A program made the translations under genes and the position numbers. Below the pieces are notes generated by a model that was given only the letters and a program-made list of their open reading frames with translations, did no database searches and was not told the origin of the DNA. A stretch of 6,450 nt of DNA from Brevundimonas sp. (GTDB lineage Bacteria > Pseudomonadota > Alphaproteobacteria > Caulobacterales > Caulobacteraceae): assembly GCA_015234495.1 (NCBI GenBank), contig JADGMZ010000063.1, forward strand, positions 1 through 6,450, given 5' to 3'. This document shows positions 1-6,450 of the stretch, in pieces. Position 1 is the stretch's first letter; each line of letters begins with the position of its first letter.

Positions 1-137
1 AGCGCGCCGGGCACGGAGACGACGTCGAACGCCACGCCCAGCGCGCGCAGGGCGTCCTTCGCCCCTTCCAGCAGGGCGTCGGCCAGGTCGTCATAGAAGC
101 GGGCCTCGACGATGAGGACGCGATAGGGATCGCTCAC
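1..137 (-). CDS. ribH: 6,7-dimethyl-8-ribityllumazine synthase, N-terminal part (cut by window edge)
   Basis: Lumazine synthase condenses 5-amino-6-ribitylaminouracil with 3,4-dihydroxy-2-butanone 4-phosphate, the penultimate step of riboflavin synthesis, in the cytosol. Only the first 45 codons are present. They read (M)[20 protein letters not shown], continue through [13 protein letters not shown], and end in DVVSVPGA. This matches the family N-terminus: a first beta strand with the substrate-contacting aromatic residue after the VEARF motif, and the conserved VPGA at the window edge. The start is a GTG at 137-135. Its last two bases overlap the TGA of ribBX (GTGA, 4-nt overlap), and a purine-rich Shine-Dalgarno lies 5 nt upstream. 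The upstream rib genes agree with the identification. The active-site histidine region lies outside the window and cannot be checked. Confidence 0.93.
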   Translation of the reverse strand, partial: MSDPYRVLIVEARFYDDLADALLEGAKDALRALGVAFDVVSVPGA

Positions 138-1267
138 GACAGTTCCTCTCCGTCCATGTCGCGCCAGCCGACGATGCGCAGGCCGTAGCCTTCGAGGGCG
201 GCGGGGTTGGGGCGCGTCGAACTCATCACGATCATGTCGCGGACGCCGAGATCCAGCAGGATCTGGGCCCCGACGCCGTAGTTGCGCAGGGCCCGGTCGG
301 CGGCGGCCGGCTTGGCCTCGCCGGACAGCCGCTCGGCGAGGCCGTGCAGCTCGGGGTCGCGCAGGAAGACGGTCACGCCCGGTCCGGCATGCTCGCTGAT
401 CGCCTTCAGGGCTCGCGGCACATAGTTCTGGCGCGCCTCGACATGGCCGAGCAGGTCGGCGGCGAAATCGACCTGATGCATCCGCACCAGGGTCGGCTTG
501 CCCGGCTCGATCTTGCCGTGGACCAGGGCCACGTGTTCGACGCCCTCGATGGCGTTGCGGTACAGCATCAGCCGGTACGGCCCGCCGTGGACGCTCTCGA
601 AGGGCGTGTCCATGACCCGCTCCACCAGCCGCTCGGTGCGGCGGCGGTAGGCGATCAGGTCGGCGATCGTCCCGATCTTCAGGCCGTGCAACTGGGCGAA
701 GGCGATCAGATCCGGCATTCGGGCCATGGTGCCGTCGTCGTTCATGATCTCGCAGATCACGCCTGCCGGGGTCAGGCCCGCCATGCGGCTGATGTCGACG
801 GCCGCTTCGGTGTGGCCGGTGCGGACCAGCACGCCGCCGTCGCGGGCGACCAGCGGGAAGACATGGCCGGGCGAGACGATGTCGTCGGCAGTGCGGTTCG
901 GATCAACGGCGACCTGGACCGTGCGGGCGCGATCGGCGGCGCTGATGCCGGTCGTCACCCCCTCCTTCGCCTCGATCGAGACGGTGAAGGCGGTGCCCAT
1001 GCTCTCGCGATTCTCGGCCGACATCGGCGGCAGGCGCAGCTGGCGGGCGCGATCGGCGGTGATGGCGAGGCAGATCAGGCCGCGGGCGTGACGGGCCATG
1101 AAGTTGATCTGGTCCGGCGTGGCGAACTGGGCCGGGATGATGACATCGCCCTCGTTCTCCCGGTCCTCGGCGTCGACCAGGATGTAGGGCTTGCCGTTGC
1201 GGGCGTCCTCGAGGATGTCCTCGATCGGACTGATCGGGCTGTCGTTCATGTTGGCCGCCAATTGCAT
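134..1267 (-). CDS. ribB: 3,4-dihydroxy-2-butanone-4-phosphate synthase fused to a degenerate GTP cyclohydrolase II domain (RibBX type)
   Basis: The N-terminal domain (residues about 10-210 of 377) is DHBP synthase, which converts ribulose 5-phosphate to 3,4-dihydroxy-2-butanone 4-phosphate plus formate for riboflavin synthesis. It is intact: the acidic loop [10 protein letters not shown] (33-41), [12 protein letters not shown] (58-69), GHTEAAVD with His152, and [12 protein letters not shown] with Glu173. The C-terminal domain (about 227-370) resembles GTP cyclohydrolase II in its fold-defining ends ([11 protein letters not shown] and [14 protein letters not shown]...GYGLRIVGW). However, the zinc motif (HSEC...C-D-C in active enzymes) is replaced by [17 protein letters not shown] with no cysteine, and the EGRGIGL segment is lost. 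I infer it is inactive as a cyclohydrolase, as in the known proteobacterial RibBX variant. Start: ATG at 1267 overlaps the ribE TGA by one base and has AGGAG 8 nt upstream. An ATG six codons earlier (1285) is less likely. Confidence 0.93.
   Translation of the reverse strand: MQLAANMNDSPISPIEDILEDARNGKPYILVDAEDRENEGDVIIPAQFATPDQINFMARHARGLICLAITADRARQLRLPPMSAENRESMGTAFTVSIEAKEGVTTGISAADRARTVQVAVDPNRTADDIVSPGHVFPLVARDGGVLVRTGHTEAAVDISRMAGLTPAGVICEIMNDDGTMARMPDLIAFAQLHGLKIGTIADLIAYRRRTERLVERVMDTPFESVHGGPYRLMLYRNAIEGVEHVALVHGKIEPGKPTLVRMHQVDFAADLLGHVEARQNYVPRALKAISEHAGPGVTVFLRDPELHGLAERLSGEAKPAAADRALRNYGVGAQILLDLGVRDMIVMSSTRPNPAALEGYGLRIVGWRDMDGEELS
143..150 (-). promoter_or_regulatory. Ribosome binding site deciding the GTG start of ribH
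   Basis: The minus strand reads GAGAGGAA, 5 nt before the GTG at 137-135, inside the last codons of ribBX. It supports the non-ATG start and independent re-initiation at the GTGA overlap. Confidence 0.6.
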
Positions 1268-1857
1268 CACGCCGTCTCCTGCCACCGCGCGAGGTATCGC
1301 GCCAGCATGTCGATCTCGAGATTGACCGCGTCGCCGGCCTTGAGGCGGCCGAGGGTGGTCGCTTCCCAGGTGTGGGGAATGATGTTGACGCCGAAGGCGC
1401 GGTCCTCGACCGCGTTCACCGTCAGGGAGACGCCGTCCAACGTGATCGAGCCCTTGGGGGCGATGAAGCGGTGCAGCGGCGCGGGCGCCTCGATGTCGAT
1501 GCGGCGGGATCCGCCGTCGGGCCTGACCAACACCACACGGCCGAGGCCGTCCACGTGGCCGGAGACGATGTGGCCGCCCAGTTCGTCGCCGAGCCGGGCG
1601 GCCCGCTCGAGATTGACGCTGTCGCCTTCCCGCCAGTCGCCGAGGGTGGTCTTCGAGAGCGTCTCGTTCGAAACCTCGACGGCGAACCAGCCCGGCCCCT
1701 TCCCGGTGACCGTCAGGCAGCAGCCGGCGTGGCTGATCGAGGCGCCGAGGTCGATTCCCGCCGTGTCCCAGGCGGTCTCGATCTCATAGCGCCGGTCGCG
1801 CTCAGTCTGGCGAACCGAGCGGACGCGGCCGATGTCGGTGACGATGCCGGTGAACAT
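1267..1857 (-). CDS. ribE: Riboflavin synthase, alpha subunit
   Basis: Catalyses the dismutation of two 6,7-dimethyl-8-ribityllumazine molecules into riboflavin and the pyrimidinedione, the last step of the pathway. The 196-aa protein has the usual length and the two internally homologous lumazine-binding barrels. Barrel 1 (1 to about 95) opens with MFTGIVTDIG and contains GASISHAGCCLTVT. Barrel 2 (about 97-190) contains GGHIVSGHVDG, APKGSITLDGVSLTVN, NIIPHTWEATTL and AVNLEIDMLARYL. The first-barrel motif carries a double cysteine (Cys46-Cys47) before LTV. The ATG at 1857 follows the TGA of the ribD-like gene directly (TGAATG, no gap), and its own TGA overlaps the ribBX ATG by one base. There is no strong Shine-Dalgarno, so translation is probably coupled to the upstream gene. 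Some genomes call this gene ribC. Confidence 0.97.
   Translation of the reverse strand: MFTGIVTDIGRVRSVRQTERDRRYEIETAWDTAGIDLGASISHAGCCLTVTGKGPGWFAVEVSNETLSKTTLGDWREGDSVNLERAARLGDELGGHIVSGHVDGLGRVVLVRPDGGSRRIDIEAPAPLHRFIAPKGSITLDGVSLTVNAVEDRAFGVNIIPHTWEATTLGRLKAGDAVNLEIDMLARYLARWQETA
1276..1280 (-). promoter_or_regulatory. Ribosome binding site deciding the ATG at 1267 as start of ribBX
   Basis: The minus strand reads AGGAG with an 8-nt spacer to the ATG at 1267-1265. It lies inside the 3' end of ribE. The alternative ATG at 1285 would place this Shine-Dalgarno inside the coding region, so the downstream start is preferred. Confidence 0.65.
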
Positions 1858-2484
1858 TCAGATGCGCTCGTAGCGTTCCCACAGGTCGTCGCCGAGCGGT
1901 TCGGCCGACAGTCGCCGGAACTTGGGGGCGTCCGCCAGCTTTGCAAGCGCCAGGGCGCCCACGCAGGGCCGGCCCTCCCCGCCCAGCAGGATCGGGGCGC
2001 GGAACCACTCGAGGCGGTCCACCAGTCCGGCGCGCAGAAAACTGGCCGCCACCTGCCCCCCGCCCTCGATCAGGACCGATCCGGCGCCGGCGCGGCGAAT
2101 GGCCTGCAGGGCCGCCTCCGGCGAGGGCCGGCCGTCGGGGGCGTCGACCCGCTCGATGCGGGCCGCCCCGATGGCGGCAGGCTCGGCGGCGGTGAGGATC
2201 AGGCTGTCGGCCCGGGCGATCTTCGCCGTCGGGGGCGTGCGCAGGCGGCTGTCGAGGACGACGCGCAGGGGTTGGTCGACCGGTCGGCCCGGCAGCCGCG
2301 CCGTCAGCTCGGGATCGTCGGCCAGTACGGTCTCAACGCCGACGAGGATGGCGTCATGGGCGGCGCGCAGGCGATGACCCTGCAGACGCGCCGCCTCCCC
2401 GGTGATCCATTTCGACTCGCCGGACGCCGTGGAGATCCGCCCGTCGAGGGAGGTCGCCAGCTTGAGAGTGACGGAGGGGCGCAT
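1858..2484 (-). CDS. ribD: Stand-alone 5-amino-6-(5-phosphoribosylamino)uracil reductase (RibD C-terminal domain only)
   Basis: NADPH-dependent reduction of the ribosyl side chain of 5-amino-6-ribosylaminouracil 5'-phosphate to the ribityl form in riboflavin synthesis. The 208-aa protein matches the RibD reductase domain from its very start: VTLKLATSLDGRIS (5-18), ESKWITG (23-29), AILVGVETVLADDPELTAR (45-63), PLRVVLDSRLRTP (72-84), VLIEGGGQVAASFL (137-150) and the C-terminal APILLGG (163-169). Bifunctional RibD is typically about 350-370 aa with an N-terminal zinc deaminase domain (H-A-E and P-C-x-x-x-G-x-x-P-P-C motifs). None of this is present, because the bases just upstream encode nrdR in another frame. 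The start ATG at 2484 overlaps the nrdR TGA by one base (TGATG), leaving no room for a missing N-terminal gene part. It may be annotated as a RibD-family or dihydrofolate-reductase-like protein. The reductase identity is firm; the absence of the deaminase is directly visible. Confidence 0.93.
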   Translation of the reverse strand: MRPSVTLKLATSLDGRISTASGESKWITGEAARLQGHRLRAAHDAILVGVETVLADDPELTARLPGRPVDQPLRVVLDSRLRTPPTAKIARADSLILTAAEPAAIGAARIERVDAPDGRPSPEAALQAIRRAGAGSVLIEGGGQVAASFLRAGLVDRLEWFRAPILLGGEGRPCVGALALAKLADAPKFRRLSAEPLGDDLWERYERI

Positions 2485-2954
2485 CAGCGCGGGCCGGACT
2501 CGTCGTCCAGACCCTCGTCGCCAAGGAAGCGGGCGAAGTCGCCGGTGTGGCGGAAGTCCTTGTAGACCGAGGCGTAGCGGACATAGGCCACCTCATCGAC
2601 GCCCTTCAGCGCCTTCATGATGAAGTCGCCGACCGTCGAGGACGGGATCTCGGTTTCGCCGAGGCTCTCCAGCTGACGGACGATGCGGCTGACAAGCTGC
2701 TCGATCTGCTCGGGCTGCACCGGGCGCTTGCGGAGGGCGATGCCGAGCGAGCGCTCGAGCTTGTCCCGGTCGAACGGGGTGCGACGGCCGTTGCGCTTGA
2801 GGATGACCAGTTCGCGCAGTTGGACCCGCTCAAAGGTGGTGAAACGCCCGCTGCACTGCGGACAGGACCGGCGGCGGCGGATGGCGGCGCCGTCGTCGGA
2901 CGGGCGGCTGTCCTTCACCTGGGTGTCCGGATTTCCGCAGAAGGGGCATTTCAT
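2484..2954 (-). CDS. nrdR: Transcriptional repressor NrdR of ribonucleotide reductase genes
   Basis: NrdR senses ATP/dATP through an ATP-cone domain and represses ribonucleotide reductase operons by binding paired NrdR boxes. The 156-aa protein has the normal length and architecture. An N-terminal zinc ribbon has Cys3/Cys6 (MKCPFCG) and Cys31/Cys34 ([13 protein letters not shown]). It is followed by the ATP cone at about 49-139, with [24 protein letters not shown], the [15 protein letters not shown] helix and [13 protein letters not shown]. The acidic tail ([14 protein letters not shown]) is typical in being poorly conserved. It begins 7 nt after the glyA stop and ends with a 1-nt overlap to the ribD-like gene, so it is co-transcribed with both. 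The glyA-nrdR-rib linkage is common in alphaproteobacteria. I saw no NrdR-box pair in this window, so its targets lie elsewhere. Confidence 0.98.
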   Translation of the reverse strand: MKCPFCGNPDTQVKDSRPSDDGAAIRRRRSCPQCSGRFTTFERVQLRELVILKRNGRRTPFDRDKLERSLGIALRKRPVQPEQIEQLVSRIVRQLESLGETEIPSSTVGDFIMKALKGVDEVAYVRYASVYKDFRHTGDFARFLGDEGLDDESGPR

Positions 2955-2961
2955 CGGCGCG

Positions 2962-4245
<1,284 letters not shown>

Positions 4246-4272
4246 TGGAATCCCCGGAGTTGCGGCGCTTTC

Positions 4273-4300
4273 ATTTAAGCCCCGGCAGGCTGCGCCACAA
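4273..4300 (-). promoter_or_regulatory. Candidate promoter of the glyA-nrdR-rib operon
   Basis: In the 66-nt gap between the small ORF and glyA, the minus strand reads TTGTGG (4300-4295), a 16-nt spacer, then TTAAAT (4278-4273). It can also be read in the Caulobacter-style form, with TTGTGGC near TTGACGS and GCTTAAAT near GCTANAWC about 13 nt apart. Transcription would begin near 4266, giving a leader of roughly 20 nt with the GGGGA ribosome site. Matches are partial (3/6 and 4/6 to the E. coli consensus), so this is a candidate only. The A/T-rich TTAAAT stands out against its GC-rich surroundings. Confidence 0.4.
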
Positions 4301-4310
4301 CATCTTGTGG
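4295..4310. repeat. Perfect 6-bp inverted repeat with 4-nt spacer upstream of glyA
   Basis: The plus strand reads CCACAA-CATC-TTGTGG, a perfect inverted repeat lying directly after the stop of the small ORF and overlapping the proposed -35 element of the glyA promoter. It could be a repressor operator or a small hairpin. No T-run follows on the minus strand, so it is unlikely to be an intrinsic terminator. Confidence 0.45.
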
Positions 4311-4311
4311 G

Positions 4312-4458
4312 TCACCGTGACAGAAGCGCCCGCTTCAGCTTGGCGATGGCGATGCGTTCGAGGCCCTTCGGCTCGGCCACCGGGCCGAAGGCCGAGACCT
4401 CCAGACCCGTGGCCACGTGGACGGCGGAGCATTTGAGATAGGCGCCGTTGCGGGTCAT
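4312..4458 (-). CDS. Small uncharacterised protein between hemA and glyA (DUF6898-like)
   Basis: A short ORF running from an ATG at 4458 to a TGA at 4314-4312 encodes 48 aa: MTRNGAYLKCSAVHVATGLE, then VSAFGPVAEPKG, then LERIAIAKLKRALLSR. The pattern is two or three beta strands around an ATGLEVSAFGP turn, followed by an amphipathic lysine-rich helix. From memory it resembles a small alphaproteobacterial family of unknown function, often next to glyA (DUF6898), whose members begin with a GEV-type strand. Here the in-frame codons upstream of the ATG (4488-4459) encode [11 protein letters not shown], which looks like that first strand, so the real start may lie upstream. No ATG, GTG or TTG is there in frame, only CTG at 4500-4498, inside the hemA end. 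There are no membrane segments or signal peptide. Codon use (CGC, GGC, GCC, CTG) is like its neighbours. The function is unknown. Confidence 0.6.
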   Translation of the reverse strand: MTRNGAYLKCSAVHVATGLEVSAFGPVAEPKGLERIAIAKLKRALLSR

Positions 4459-4486
4459 CTCGATGATGACCTCGCCGATGTCAGGT

Positions 4487-5713
4487 TCAGGCGGCGACAG
4501 GGCGGCGCGCCACGTTGCAGCGGGTCCAGAGCTTGTCCATGGCCGTGACCAGTTCGTCCATCATGCCGTCGTCATGGTCGGGCGACGGGGTGAAGCGCAG
4601 ACGCTCGGTTCCCTTGGGCACGGTCGGATAGTTGATCGGCTGGACGTAGATGCCGTGCTGCTCCAGCAGAAGGTCGGAGATCAGCTTGCAGTGCACGGGA
4701 TCGCCCACGTGAACCGGCACGATGTGGCTGACCGAGGGCAGGACCGGGATGCCGACGGCGGCGAAGCGGGCCTTGAGCGCGGCGGCGCGTTCCTGATGCG
4801 CCTCGCGGACCTCGGGATGGGCCTTGAGCCAGCGCACCGAGGCCAGGGCCCCGGCGGTCAGGGCCGGCGGCAGGGAGGTGGTGAAGATGAAGCCGGAAGC
4901 CCAGCTGCGGACGGCGTCGATGATCATCGCGTCGGCGGCGATGTAGCCGCCCATGACGCCGATGGCCTTGCCGAGGGTGCATTCGATGATGTCGATCTGG
5001 TCCAGCAGCCCGTCGCGTTCGGCGATGCCGGCCCCGCGCGCGCCGTAGAGGCCGACCGCGTGGACCTCGTCGAGATAGGTCAGGGCGCCGTATTTCTTCG
5101 CCAGGGCGATGGTGCCGGCGAGGTCGGAGATATCCCCGTCCATCGAATAGACGCTCTCGAAGGCGATCAGCTTGGGCGCGTGGGCCGGCGCCGCCCTCAG
5201 CAGGTTCTCGAGGTGCTCGAGATCGTTGTGGGCGAAGATGTGCCGCTCGCAGCCGCCGTTGCGGATGCCGGCGATCATCGAGGCGTGGTTCAGGCTGTCG
5301 GAGAAGATGATCAGCCCGGGCAGGATGCGCTGCAGGGTCGACAGGGTCGCCTCGTTGCCGACGTAGCCGGAGGTGAACAGCAGGGCCGCCTGCTTGCCGT
5401 GCCAGTCGGCCAGTTCGGCCTCGAGGTCCACCGCCGAGCGGGTGGTGCCGGAGATGTTGCGCGTGCCGCCGGCGCCGGCGCCGGCCGCCTCGATCTCGGC
5501 CTGCATGGCCGCGATCACGTCCGGATGCTGGCCCATGCCGAGGTAGTCGTTGGAACACCAGACCACCACGTCCTGCTCGGAGCCGTCCTCGCGGCGGCGG
5601 ACGGCGCGCGGGAAGCGACCGCGCACGCGCCGGAGATCGGCGAAGACCCGGTAGCGGCCTTCGCCCTTGACCTGCTCGACGGCGGTCTCGAATGCGGCGC
5701 GATAATCGAACAA
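4487..5713 (-). CDS. hemA: 5-aminolevulinate synthase
   Basis: PLP enzyme condensing glycine and succinyl-CoA to 5-aminolevulinate, the committed step of haem synthesis in alphaproteobacteria (C4 pathway). From the TTG at 5713 the protein is 408 aa, the usual family length, beginning (M)[20 protein letters not shown]. Motifs include [24 protein letters not shown] (52-64), [10 protein letters not shown] (82-91), [26 protein letters not shown] (186-194), [12 protein letters not shown] with Asp215 and His218, and [15 protein letters not shown] with Lys249 as the PLP lysine. The C-terminal part has [25 protein letters not shown]. The same frame stays open to an ATG at 5845 (452 aa), but those 44 extra residues have non-native codons (AGA, TTA, CAA), contain a Fur-like palindrome, and match nothing in the family. 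I therefore prefer 5713. Neither start has a clear Shine-Dalgarno. The TGA at 4489-4487 lies 28 nt from the small ORF's ATG. Confidence 0.96.
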   Translation of the reverse strand: MFDYRAAFETAVEQVKGEGRYRVFADLRRVRGRFPRAVRRREDGSEQDVVVWCSNDYLGMGQHPDVIAAMQAEIEAAGAGAGGTRNISGTTRSAVDLEAELADWHGKQAALLFTSGYVGNEATLSTLQRILPGLIIFSDSLNHASMIAGIRNGGCERHIFAHNDLEHLENLLRAAPAHAPKLIAFESVYSMDGDISDLAGTIALAKKYGALTYLDEVHAVGLYGARGAGIAERDGLLDQIDIIECTLGKAIGVMGGYIAADAMIIDAVRSWASGFIFTTSLPPALTAGALASVRWLKAHPEVREAHQERAAALKARFAAVGIPVLPSVSHIVPVHVGDPVHCKLISDLLLEQHGIYVQPINYPTVPKGTERLRFTPSPDHDDGMMDELVTAMDKLWTRCNVARRPVAA

Positions 5714-5888
5714 GATCGACCCGGAGTCGGCGGACAGGTGTTCGGGGCTATCTGCGCCCAACGACCCGTTCAGTCCAGCGGCGGCGGCGGTTAAATCGTC
5801 GCAACCCACTAATTGATAACGGTTCTCATTCCGGCTTCTGGTCATGAAGAAGGATAGTCGCGCGCCGTCGGCAGGCTTTTGCGCCAGA
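5714..5888 (-). promoter_or_regulatory. hemA leader / control region
   Basis: This stretch lies between the 3-hydroxyisobutyrate dehydrogenase stop (5889) and the preferred hemA start. Its middle part, about 5795-5860, is much richer in A/T than the surrounding genes. It includes AATTGATAAC, TTCTCATT and TTAAATCG on the plus strand. A loose -35/-10 pair on the minus strand is TTATCA (about 5819-5814), a 16-nt spacer and GATTTA (about 5797-5792). If real, its -35 would lie inside the Fur-like palindrome, the geometry expected for repression. The promoter assignment is weak. Confidence 0.4.
5814..5828. promoter_or_regulatory. Fur-box-like 7-1-7 palindrome upstream of hemA
   Basis: The plus strand reads TGATAAC-G-GTTCTCA. 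The two 7-mer arms are inverted repeats with one mismatch (TGATAAC against TGAGAAC). This is the 7-1-7 spacing and close to the sequence of the Fur consensus half-site TGATAAT. It lies 101 bp before the preferred hemA start. Fur or a Fur-family regulator such as Irr controls haem genes in many alphaproteobacteria, so iron control of hemA is a reasonable inference. Binding has not been shown. Confidence 0.5.
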
Positions 5889-6450
5889 TCAATCGCGGGG
5901 CAATTGATCCAGCTTCCCGCGCAGCATCTGCAGGATGGCGGAGAAGTCGCGGCCGCCGTAGCCGAGGCCGTTGAACATCTGGAACAGGGCCTCGGTCTGG
6001 GCCCCCAGCGGGGTCGAGGCGCCGGACTTGGCGGCGGCGTCCTGGGCCAGCTTCAGGTCCTTGAGCATCATGGCGGCGGCGAAACCGCCCTCGTAGTTGC
6101 GGTTCGAGGGGGCGGTCGGAACGGGGCCCGGCCAGGGGTAGTAGGTGGTGGTCGACCAGCTCTGGCCCGAGGACTTGGCGACGATGTCGAACATCTTCAC
6201 CGGGTCGAGACCCAGTTTCTCGGCCAGGCCGATGGCCTCGCAGGTGCCCAGCATGGTGATGCCGAGGATCATGTTGTTGCAGATCTTGGCCGCCTGCCCC
6301 GCTCCGTGGTCGCCGGCGCGGAAGGTCGCCCGGCTCATCGGCTCGAGCGCCGCCTCGATGCGGGCGAACTCGGGGTCCTCGCAGCCGACCATGAAGGCCA
6401 GGGTTCCCGCGTCGGCGGCCATCGTGCCGCCGGAGACCGGCGCGTCGGCG
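5889..6450 (-). CDS. mmsB: 3-hydroxyisobutyrate dehydrogenase, C-terminal part (cut by window edge)
   Basis: NAD-dependent oxidation of 3-hydroxyisobutyrate to methylmalonate semialdehyde in valine catabolism. The visible 186 residues of the usual roughly 295 begin [20 protein letters not shown], which is the substrate-binding (D)APVSGG motif at the end of the Rossmann domain. They continue with VGCED, the catalytic-lysine motif [15 protein letters not shown], and the helical C-terminal domain ([44 protein letters not shown]), and end in DFSAILQML. Related beta-hydroxyacid dehydrogenases (tartronate semialdehyde reductase, GLYR) share these motifs. The [20 protein letters not shown] stretch with [11 protein letters not shown] favours 3-hydroxyisobutyrate dehydrogenase. 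The N-terminal nucleotide-binding domain lies past the right edge. It probably ends an upstream valine-degradation cluster and is functionally separate from hemA. Confidence 0.9.
   Translation of the reverse strand, partial: ADAPVSGGTMAADAGTLAFMVGCEDPEFARIEAALEPMSRATFRAGDHGAGQAAKICNNMILGITMLGTCEAIGLAEKLGLDPVKMFDIVAKSSGQSWSTTTYYPWPGPVPTAPSNRNYEGGFAAAMMLKDLKLAQDAAAKSGASTPLGAQTEALFQMFNGLGYGGRDFSAILQMLRGKLDQLPRD

Noticed and set aside
1267..1285. Earlier ATG at 1285 as the ribBX start
   Set aside because: It would add six residues (MAGDGV) and put the AGGAG at 1276-1280 inside the gene. The 1267 ATG has correct spacing and a TGATG overlap with ribE.
344..1789. Long plus-strand open frame (481 codons) opposite ribBX and ribE
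   Set aside because: It is antisense to two genes with clear family motifs, and its composition (rich in A, G, D, R, H, with no recognisable domain) is the usual by-product of GC-rich third positions.
2354..2596. Minus-strand frame spanning the nrdR/ribD junction as a possible deaminase remnant
   Set aside because: The translation has no H-A-E or P-C-x-x-x-G-x-x-P-P-C motif and overlaps two confident genes. It is a frame shadow and not a RibD deaminase fragment.
5776..5790. Short GCGGCGGCGGCGG run in the hemA leader
   Set aside because: Only about four triplet copies, common by chance in GC-rich DNA. There is no evidence that it is a functional or variable repeat.
4448..5794. Long plus-strand open frame (448 codons) opposite hemA
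   Set aside because: It is antisense to a highly conserved enzyme, with a low-complexity V/G/D/R/H-rich translation. It is not a gene.
5846..5888. Possible terminator after the 3-hydroxyisobutyrate dehydrogenase gene (a GCCG-A-CGGC element on the minus strand)
   Set aside because: The stem is only 4 bp and no T-run follows, so an intrinsic terminator is not supported.

Overview
This is GC-rich, gene-dense chromosomal DNA in which every recognisable gene lies on the minus strand. Protein content and gene order (hemA, then glyA-nrdR-rib genes) point to an alphaproteobacterium, most likely of the Caulobacterales (Caulobacter/Brevundimonas type). That placement is an inference from the look of the proteins and the synteny, not from a search.

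In transcription order (right to left) the layout is: the 3' part of a 3-hydroxyisobutyrate dehydrogenase gene (valine catabolism, cut by the right edge); a 175-base leader holding a Fur-box-like palindrome; hemA (5-aminolevulinate synthase, first step of haem synthesis by the C4 route); a small uncharacterised ORF; a short promoter-like gap with an inverted repeat; and then a tightly packed run glyA - nrdR - ribD (reductase part only) - ribE - ribBX - ribH. ribH is cut by the left edge. From glyA onward the genes are 7 nt apart, abutting, or overlapping by 1-4 nt, so they are almost certainly one operon with translational coupling.

glyA feeds one-carbon units to folate. nrdR encodes the Zn/ATP-cone repressor of ribonucleotide reductase genes. 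The rib genes make riboflavin. The riboflavin block is incomplete in a telling way. The ribD product has only the reductase domain, with no zinc-dependent deaminase domain. The ribB product carries a C-terminal GTP cyclohydrolase II-like domain that has lost its three zinc cysteines and its arginine/tyrosine active-site segment (the RibBX arrangement). The window therefore encodes the reductase, the 3,4-dihydroxy-2-butanone-4-phosphate branch, lumazine synthase and riboflavin synthase, but neither GTP cyclohydrolase II nor the pyrimidine deaminase. Those must come from elsewhere in the genome.

The other points worth attention are the hemA control region (a Fur-like operator that argues for a TTG start at 5713 rather than the ATG at 5845) and the small ORF between hemA and glyA, which seems to lack a normal start codon. 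I found no mobile elements, CRISPR arrays, tRNA or rRNA genes, and no wholly new system. No stretch longer than 300 bases is without a gene.
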